Part shown: positions 13,223-17,006 of the stretch, one piece after another
How positions within the stretch are numbered: the first letter of the stretch is position 1
Layout: each line of letters starts with the position of its first letter
NCBI GenBank assembly: GCA_947627815.1
Contig: CANQXN010000019.1
Span: forward strand, 1 to 17,006
Direction of reading: 5' to 3'
Origin: an uncultured Clostridia bacterium
GTDB lineage: Bacteria > Bacillota > Clostridia > Oscillospirales > CAG-272
Length of the DNA stretch: 17,006 nucleotides
Notes under the pieces: model-generated
Seen by the model: the letters and a program-made list of their open reading frames with translations, nothing else
Databases searched by the model: none
What the model was told of the DNA's origin: nothing
Made by a program: the position numbers and the translations under genes

Positions 13223-13274
13223 GCGCCTGCCTGCCCGCCCGCCTGAATGGCGGGCGGGCAGGCAGGCGGGCAAG
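13223..13274. repeat. GC-rich palindromic element, copy 2 (loop TGAAT)
   Basis: A perfect 20-bp stem: C plus GCCTGCCTGCCCGCCCGCC (13224-13243), loop TGAAT, and the complementary arm 13249-13268. The loop is the reverse complement of the ATTCA loop in copy 1, so the two elements sit in opposite orientations. Confidence 0.88.
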
Positions 13275-13329
13275 CTGCCGTGCAAATATACCGGATTGGG
13301 ATTTTCGCGCTCGCCGGGAGAAAGGGGCG

Positions 13330-14172
13330 CTACCGCCCCTCGCGGCGGTAGGCCGTGGGGGTCTGCCCCATGCGGGCGGTGAAGAGCCGCGTGAAATAGT
13401 GGCTGTCGGGATAGCCCGTGGCGCGGGCAATTTCGGCGATCGGGCGGTTCGTCTGCCGCAACAGCTCGCAGGCGAGGCGGAGCCTGTGCGAAATGATATA
13501 GTCCTTCGGGCTGATGCCGGTATGACGGAGAAAAAGCGTGCGGAAATGGCCGGCGCTCATAAAGGCGGCGTCGGCAAGCGCCTCCACCGAGAGGGCGGGT
13601 TCCGCCAAATGCGCGTGAATGTAGGCGGAGGCTTTGCTGACAGCGGTTGCCTCCTGCAAGCCTCGGGTGGAGGATTCCGCGAGGGCGTGTCCCAAGGCGG
13701 CAAAGAGGGCGAGGAGCTGTTCGGCGGCGTCGGCCTGAAAGAACTCGCCCCGCAGGGTAAACGGGGGGAAAAGCGCGAGAAAGCGCTGTACAATTGCATC
13801 GGAAAGACCGGGGGAAGCGCGTTTTCCCACCGGCAGGCGATAGGTCGCGAGCAGTTCGGCGGCGGCGCTGCCCGAAAAATGCACCCAATAATAGATGAGC
13901 GTCCCCTCGGAAATCGCGGTATAGTCAAACACTTCCCCGGGCGGGAAAAGAAGGAAATCCCCGGGCAAAAGGTGCCGGTCGATCTGCGGGCGCTTGACCG
14001 CAATTTCTCCCTGCCAGAGATAGAGGAGATAATAATCACGCCGCACCGAGCGCCCGAAGGCCTTATAGGGATAGACGGCCTGCCCGGTGCAGTTGACTTG
14101 CAAAAACCGGTCGGTGACGGCAAAGCTGTTGTATTTGTCGGTAAGATCCGAATAAAACGCGAGATTTTTCAC
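13330..14172 (-). CDS. AraC-family transcriptional regulator
   Basis: A 280-residue DNA-binding regulator. Residues to about 150 form a cupin-type ligand-binding domain (YYLLYLWQGEIAV, LLPGDFLLFPPGEVFDY, YYWVHFSG). The last 100 residues hold two AraC helix-turn-helix units, from LSVEALADAAFMSAGHFRTLF to IAEIARATGYPDSHYFTRLF, ending GQTPTAYRREGR. The frame extends upstream to an ATG at 14358, but that segment covers the promoter. GTG 14172 has a perfect AGGAGG 6 nt before it and begins MKNLAFYSDL, so GTG is chosen. It is divergent from the discoidin operon, and the two promoters overlap, so it probably senses a sugar and regulates that operon and itself. A GGGGC/GCCCC hairpin overlapping its stop (13321-13340) is only a weak terminator candidate. 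Confidence 0.88.
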   Translation of the reverse strand: MKNLAFYSDLTDKYNSFAVTDRFLQVNCTGQAVYPYKAFGRSVRRDYYLLYLWQGEIAVKRPQIDRHLLPGDFLLFPPGEVFDYTAISEGTLIYYWVHFSGSAAAELLATYRLPVGKRASPGLSDAIVQRFLALFPPFTLRGEFFQADAAEQLLALFAALGHALAESSTRGLQEATAVSKASAYIHAHLAEPALSVEALADAAFMSAGHFRTLFLRHTGISPKDYIISHRLRLACELLRQTNRPIAEIARATGYPDSHYFTRLFTARMGQTPTAYRREGR

Positions 14173-14178
14173 AAAATG

Positions 14179-14184
14179 CCTCCT
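14179..14184 (-). promoter_or_regulatory. Ribosome binding site supporting the GTG start of the AraC regulator
   Basis: AGGAGG on the minus strand, 6 nt before GTG 14172. The upstream ATG at 14358 has no such site. Confidence 0.8.
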
Positions 14185-14243
14185 CTTGCCTCCCTTTCCG
14201 CTGAAGAGAATCGATTTGTCCACTTTTTGGATTGCTTTGTGCC

Positions 14244-14272
14244 TTGCGGCGTCTATAAAAAAAGTATATAAT
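14244..14272 (+). promoter_or_regulatory. Sigma-A promoter of the discoidin-peptide-lipoprotein operon
   Basis: TTGCGG (14244-14249) and TATAAT (14267-14272) with a 17-bp spacer. Its -10 overlaps the -10 of the regulator promoter by two bases, so the two compete. The transcript would have a leader of about 180 nt with no recognised element in it. Confidence 0.6.
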
Positions 14273-14291
14273 AAAGGCGGGGAAAAATCAA
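14263..14291 (-). promoter_or_regulatory. Sigma-A promoter of the AraC regulator gene
   Basis: On the minus strand, TTGATT (14286-14291) and TATACT (14263-14268) with a 17-bp spacer. Confidence 0.65.
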
Positions 14292-14458
14292 GATCTTTTG
14301 TTACTTTGCCCGAATTTTTCCGAAAAAAGAAAAAATTTCCGAGGAAAGCAAAAGACAATCCGAGAGAAACGAAATCTTTTTGTCCCCGCGAATTTTCCCA
14401 TCATTCATTGACGAGAATGCGAAAAAAGCAAAAAAGACAACCACAAGGAGGAACCAAG

Positions 14459-16030
14459 ATGAAAAAGGCACTTGCGCTTCTTTTGACGCTGACGCTCGCT
14501 TTGTCGGCGGCGTTTATGACGCCCGCCGTCACCGCCGAGGACGCCTCGGCGGGCGCCGACAAAGAGAGCCGGACGGCGGCGCTTGCCGGCGCCGGCAATC
14601 TTGCCTATGGCAAAGACACCTATACTTATTGGTCGCAGCACGAAACGGCGGAATACGGCCGTCACAAGGTCACAGACGGCGATGTCGCCACCGGCATCCA
14701 CGGCGGCGACGGCCCGATGCGCGGCCACTGGCTCGCCGTCGATCTCGGCACGACCCAAACCTTTGACACCGTGGAACTGTGGCAGAAGGAAGCCGCCGCG
14801 ATGTTCGGCAATTTCAAGCTCGTGGCCTTTGACGATCTCGCTTTTCTTGAGGGGAAGAGCAAAGACGACAACATCAACGACATCAAGTGGGGCGACATCG
14901 TGGCAGACGAGCGCGGACGGGTGATTTACGAAGGCTACGACGCCGCCGTCGACGAAGACGGCTGTTATACCGCCGCTTTCCCTGCCGTGACCGCCCGCCT
15001 TGTCGTGGTCTGCGCCATGACGGTGGGCAACGCCCCCTGGAACAGCTTTCTTTTGTCCGAAATCGGCGTCTTTTCCCGTGGCTATGAGCCGCCCAAATCC
15101 GAAGAAACCAATCTGCTGGCGGGGGTAGAGGCTGCCGCCTCTTCCTCTCACGAGGACACCAACTGGAGCGCCGCCAAGCTCACCGACGGCGACAGGTACA
15201 ATTTTAACGCGGCGGGGGAGGCCTCGTCGCAGGACTATGGGCAGTATCTCGGCTGGCATTCGTCGCTTGACCTCGCCGCCGGCGACACGGTGACGCTCGA
15301 TTTCGCCCTTGATGGGCGCAAGACGCTCGATCGCGTCGTGATTTATCCCGCCTCCGACAAATACACCGGCCGGAGCGAAAAGAGCGTCGTTTTGCTGCCG
15401 CAAAGCATCACGGTTGAGCTGTCCGACGACGGCGAAAGCTACCATCCGGTGGCAACGCTCGAAACGGCGGGCATTTCCGAATACCGTCCCTTGATTCTGA
15501 CGCTCGACCCCGACGCCGAAGGCGGCGTGCAAGGCGCCTTTTTGCGCCTGACGCTGGTGCGCGGCGAAGGACACATGCAGTTTTCCGAGGTGGAAGCCTA
15601 CGCGGCTTCCGGCGAAGCCCCCGACCCCGGCGACAGCCGCCTTTCGACCGAAAACGCCTTCCGCGCGCTCTTGCAGACGCGGCAGGGAAGCGACGGCACG
15701 CACGATTTGCGGCTGGTGCTGGTGACCAATCTTGAAAAAATCAACGCGCTTGGCACCACTTTCACCGTCAAAGTGGATATTCTCCTCACCACGGGCGCGC
15801 ATGTGAAATATGACGCCAAACTTGCGCCGTCGGGCGGCGATTATACGCTCTTTCGTTCGCTCCTCGCGGCGGGAGAGCGCTTTGAAGCCGCCGAGGGCTG
15901 CGCGCTTTTCGGTGATACCGTGATCGGCGTGCCGGACGGCATCGAAGCGAGCGTCAGCGTCACGATTGTCAACGACGCGACGGGCGAATCGGTTCTGGAA
16001 GCCAGCGCCCGGATCAGCGCCGGCAACTGA
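14459..16030 (+). CDS. Secreted protein with two discoidin (F5/8C)-like domains and a C-terminal module
   Basis: A 523-residue exported protein. The signal peptide (1 to about 26, MKKALALLLTLTLALSAAFM...VTA) is followed by discoidin-like domain 1 (about 45-210: NLAYGKDTYTYWSQ, HKVTDGD, GHWLAVDLG, FDTVELWQ, LLSEIGVF). Domain 2 (about 218-385) has NLLAGVEAAAS, KLTDGD, DRVVIYP and MQFSEVEAY. These are the usual landmarks of coagulation factor 5/8 C domains, which often bind sugars. The C-terminal module (395-523: LLQTRQ..DGTHDLRLVLVTNLEKI, then FRSLLAAG...CALFGDTVIGVP) resembles the module in the two paralogs upstream. No enzyme domain or wall anchor is seen. AGGAGG at 14446-14451 lies 7 nt before ATG 14459, and signal-peptide position excludes the longer frame start at 14186. 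It heads an operon with the peptide gene 16 bp downstream. Glycan binding is inferred. Confidence 0.83.
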   Translation: MKKALALLLTLTLALSAAFMTPAVTAEDASAGADKESRTAALAGAGNLAYGKDTYTYWSQHETAEYGRHKVTDGDVATGIHGGDGPMRGHWLAVDLGTTQTFDTVELWQKEAAAMFGNFKLVAFDDLAFLEGKSKDDNINDIKWGDIVADERGRVIYEGYDAAVDEDGCYTAAFPAVTARLVVVCAMTVGNAPWNSFLLSEIGVFSRGYEPPKSEETNLLAGVEAAASSSHEDTNWSAAKLTDGDRYNFNAAGEASSQDYGQYLGWHSSLDLAAGDTVTLDFALDGRKTLDRVVIYPASDKYTGRSEKSVVLLPQSITVELSDDGESYHPVATLETAGISEYRPLILTLDPDAEGGVQGAFLRLTLVRGEGHMQFSEVEAYAASGEAPDPGDSRLSTENAFRALLQTRQGSDGTHDLRLVLVTNLEKINALGTTFTVKVDILLTTGAHVKYDAKLAPSGGDYTLFRSLLAAGERFEAAEGCALFGDTVIGVPDGIEASVSVTIVNDATGESVLEASARISAGN

Positions 16031-16046
16031 AAGGAGTGTGACTGTC

Positions 16047-16196
16047 ATGAAAACGAATCGATCCACGCAAAAAGTCCCCTATGAAGCCCCGTCCCTGACG
16101 CTCGCGGCGCTTTCGGACGATATCGTCATGATCTCCGCCTATGAGGCGAGCGACGAAGGCGGCGCCCGCGAGATCCCGTGGGGCGATTTGGTCTGA
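16047..16196 (+). CDS. 49-residue peptide of unknown function in the discoidin operon
   Basis: A short gene starting at ATG 16047, with AAGGAG at 16031-16036 (10 nt spacing), 16 bp after the discoidin gene. The peptide begins KTNRSTQKVPYEAPSLTLAA, continues with an acidic-hydrophobic core (LSDDIVMISAYEASDEGG) and ends IPWGDLV. It has no signal peptide or membrane helix. Small proteins with a basic N-terminus, a YExP motif and a DxI..S core occur in gut Clostridia, by my recollection; their function is not established. A leader-plus-core arrangement, as in precursor peptides, is possible, but no modification enzyme is visible in the window. It is plausibly real because of its tight spacing and ribosome site. 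Confidence 0.6.
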   Translation: MKTNRSTQKVPYEAPSLTLAALSDDIVMISAYEASDEGGAREIPWGDLV

Positions 16197-16240
16197 CCGG
16201 TCTTTCCCCCGTCCCGCCGCCCGCCACGCGGGAAAATTCG

Positions 16241-16277
16241 CCCGCGAGAAAAACCCGCGAGAAAAACCCGCGAGCAA
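16241..16277 (+). repeat. 13-bp tandem repeat in the peptide-lipoprotein intergenic region
   Basis: CCCGCGAGAAAAA occurs at 16241-16253 and 16254-16266, followed by a partial copy at 16267-16274. The 150-bp gap (16197-16346) otherwise holds no gene or clear terminator. Confidence 0.85.
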
Positions 16278-16346
16278 GTCCCGCGTTAAAAAACCCCTTT
16301 GTGGGAAAGTCCGCCCGCAGGCAAATCCGCAAGAAAGGAATCCGTC

Positions 16347-17006
16347 ATGAAAAACCGCTTGAACCCGTCGGCAAAGCGAAGGCCGCCGGAAGCTTTTCAA
16401 CATCCTCCCGCCCGTGTGAGCCGGCTTTTGGCTCTGCTTTTTCTCCTTCTCCTTTCGTTTTCCCTTTTGGCCGCTTGCGGCGGGGAAGAGACGGCGGGCG
16501 GCACATCGGGGACAGAACGCGCGGACGGAAGCGAGACGCCGCCCGCCACCGACAGCGAAGAAAGCAGCAGGGGAGACAGCATGAACACAGAAGAAACACA
16601 GACGCCCGCGACCACCCCGGACGATCCCGTCGAATCGCTCTTTTCGATGAAAGAGTGGACCGGCGCCGTGGGTTCTGCCGACGCCTCCGGCAATCGGGTC
16701 AATCAATCGGATATCACAAACATTCGCCGCCGCCCCTTCCATGCCGCCGGCACGCTGGTCTATGACAGTATCGAGGCGGCCATCGCGGGCGCGAAAAATT
16801 ATGATTTTTCGCTCTCGCCCTACTATCAGTGCCTCACGGGCGCGGGGCATCCCTGGTCGCTGGCCGTCGACAAAAACGAGGCCGACGCCCAAAAAGCCGG
16901 CGTTTACGGCGAATTTTTCAAGCCCTCCTACGATATGGCAAACGCGCCCCTCTATCAGGGCAATTTGAAAATCGGCCTGTGGGGCGGCGCCTATTACGGC
17001 GGGTTC
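16347..17006 (+). CDS. Lipoprotein, possibly GH2 beta-galactosidase-like (3' end outside window)
   Basis: A frame open from ATG 16347 to the window end, 220 residues. AAAGGA (16334-16339) precedes the start. A basic N-region and a hydrophobic segment (LLALLFLLLLSFSLLAAC) end in a lipobox with Cys44, so it should be lipid-anchored on the outer face of the membrane. A Thr/Glu/Asp-rich linker runs to about residue 95. The following segment (ITNIRRRPFHAAGTLVYDS, IEAAIAGAKNYDFSLSPYYQ, then FFKPSYDM) is weakly like the N-terminus of GH2 beta-galactosidases (N..NRxPxHA...Y, SLxGxWxF, FYxPxYD), but the hallmark WKF and the start of the sugar-binding domain are altered. A related lipoprotein without GH2 activity is an equal possibility. 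It is the third gene of the discoidin operon. Confidence 0.6.
   Translation, partial: MKNRLNPSAKRRPPEAFQHPPARVSRLLALLFLLLLSFSLLAACGGEETAGGTSGTERADGSETPPATDSEESSRGDSMNTEETQTPATTPDDPVESLFSMKEWTGAVGSADASGNRVNQSDITNIRRRPFHAAGTLVYDSIEAAIAGAKNYDFSLSPYYQCLTGAGHPWSLAVDKNEADAQKAGVYGEFFKPSYDMANAPLYQGNLKIGLWGGAYYGGF

Noticed and set aside
10738..13274. CRISPR array from the repeated GC-rich units
   Set aside because: There are no regular spacers and no cas genes; the pattern is palindromic and confined to two sites.
12005..13888. 627-residue minus-strand frame spanning the second paralog and the regulator region
   Set aside because: It crosses a terminator and a palindrome and overlaps the AraC gene in another frame; composition is artefactual.
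14405..16066. 553-residue minus-strand frame opposite the discoidin gene
   Set aside because: Shadow of a plus-strand gene with signal peptide and discoidin motifs.
16141..16765. Frames 16141-16350 and 16178-16765
   Set aside because: They cross the 13-bp repeat and overlap the lipoprotein gene in another frame. The lipoprotein has a ribosome site and lipobox.

Overview
The window looks like chromosomal DNA from a GC-rich, Gram-positive-type anaerobe, most likely an uncultured gut Clostridia (Oscillospirales/Christensenellales-like). The reasons are strong AGGAGG ribosome sites, near-consensus sigma-A promoters with 17-bp spacers, T-tailed hairpin terminators, Firmicutes-style signal peptides and a glycan-foraging gene set. 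The taxonomic placement is inference; no marker gene is present.

Layout. (1) 2-1072: 3' end of a GH92 alpha-mannosidase with a C-terminal discoidin-like module, closed by a bidirectional terminator. (2) 1139-2422 (minus): type Ic aspartate aminotransferase, with its promoter. (3) 2658-5111: sugar nucleotidyltransferase, then an N-acetylhexosamine 1-kinase (NahK)-like gene. The kinase gene is broken by a 98-bp insertion flanked by a 16-bp direct repeat. Its C-terminal part continues in another frame into a repeat-rich linker and two membrane helices. (4) 5179-7590: YbhJ-type aconitase-superfamily hydratase carrying two in-frame tandem repeats. (5) 7975-10677 and 11105-13171: two tandem paralogous secreted proteins. 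Each has its own consensus promoter, a long leader, an almost identical terminator and a GC-rich palindrome after it. They share an unrecognised domain of about 210 residues (two copies in the first, one in the second) with a conserved C-x-H-D-x-H motif, then a linker module and two discoidin (F5/8C)-like domains. (6) 13330-14172 (minus): AraC-family regulator with a GTG start, divergent from and overlapping the promoter of (7) 14459-17006: a secreted two-discoidin protein, a 49-residue peptide gene, and the start of a lipoprotein that weakly resembles GH2 beta-galactosidases.

How it fits together. GH92 trims mannose from N-glycans, and a NahK plus nucleotidyltransferase pair would activate released N-acetylhexosamines to nucleotide sugars. 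The secreted discoidin proteins could bind glycans at or near the cell surface. The AraC regulator is placed to control the last operon. The most novel material is the CxHDxH domain family with its duplicated expression unit, the peptide gene in the discoidin operon, the broken and membrane-extended kinase, and the recurring in-frame tandem repeats in otherwise conserved enzymes.
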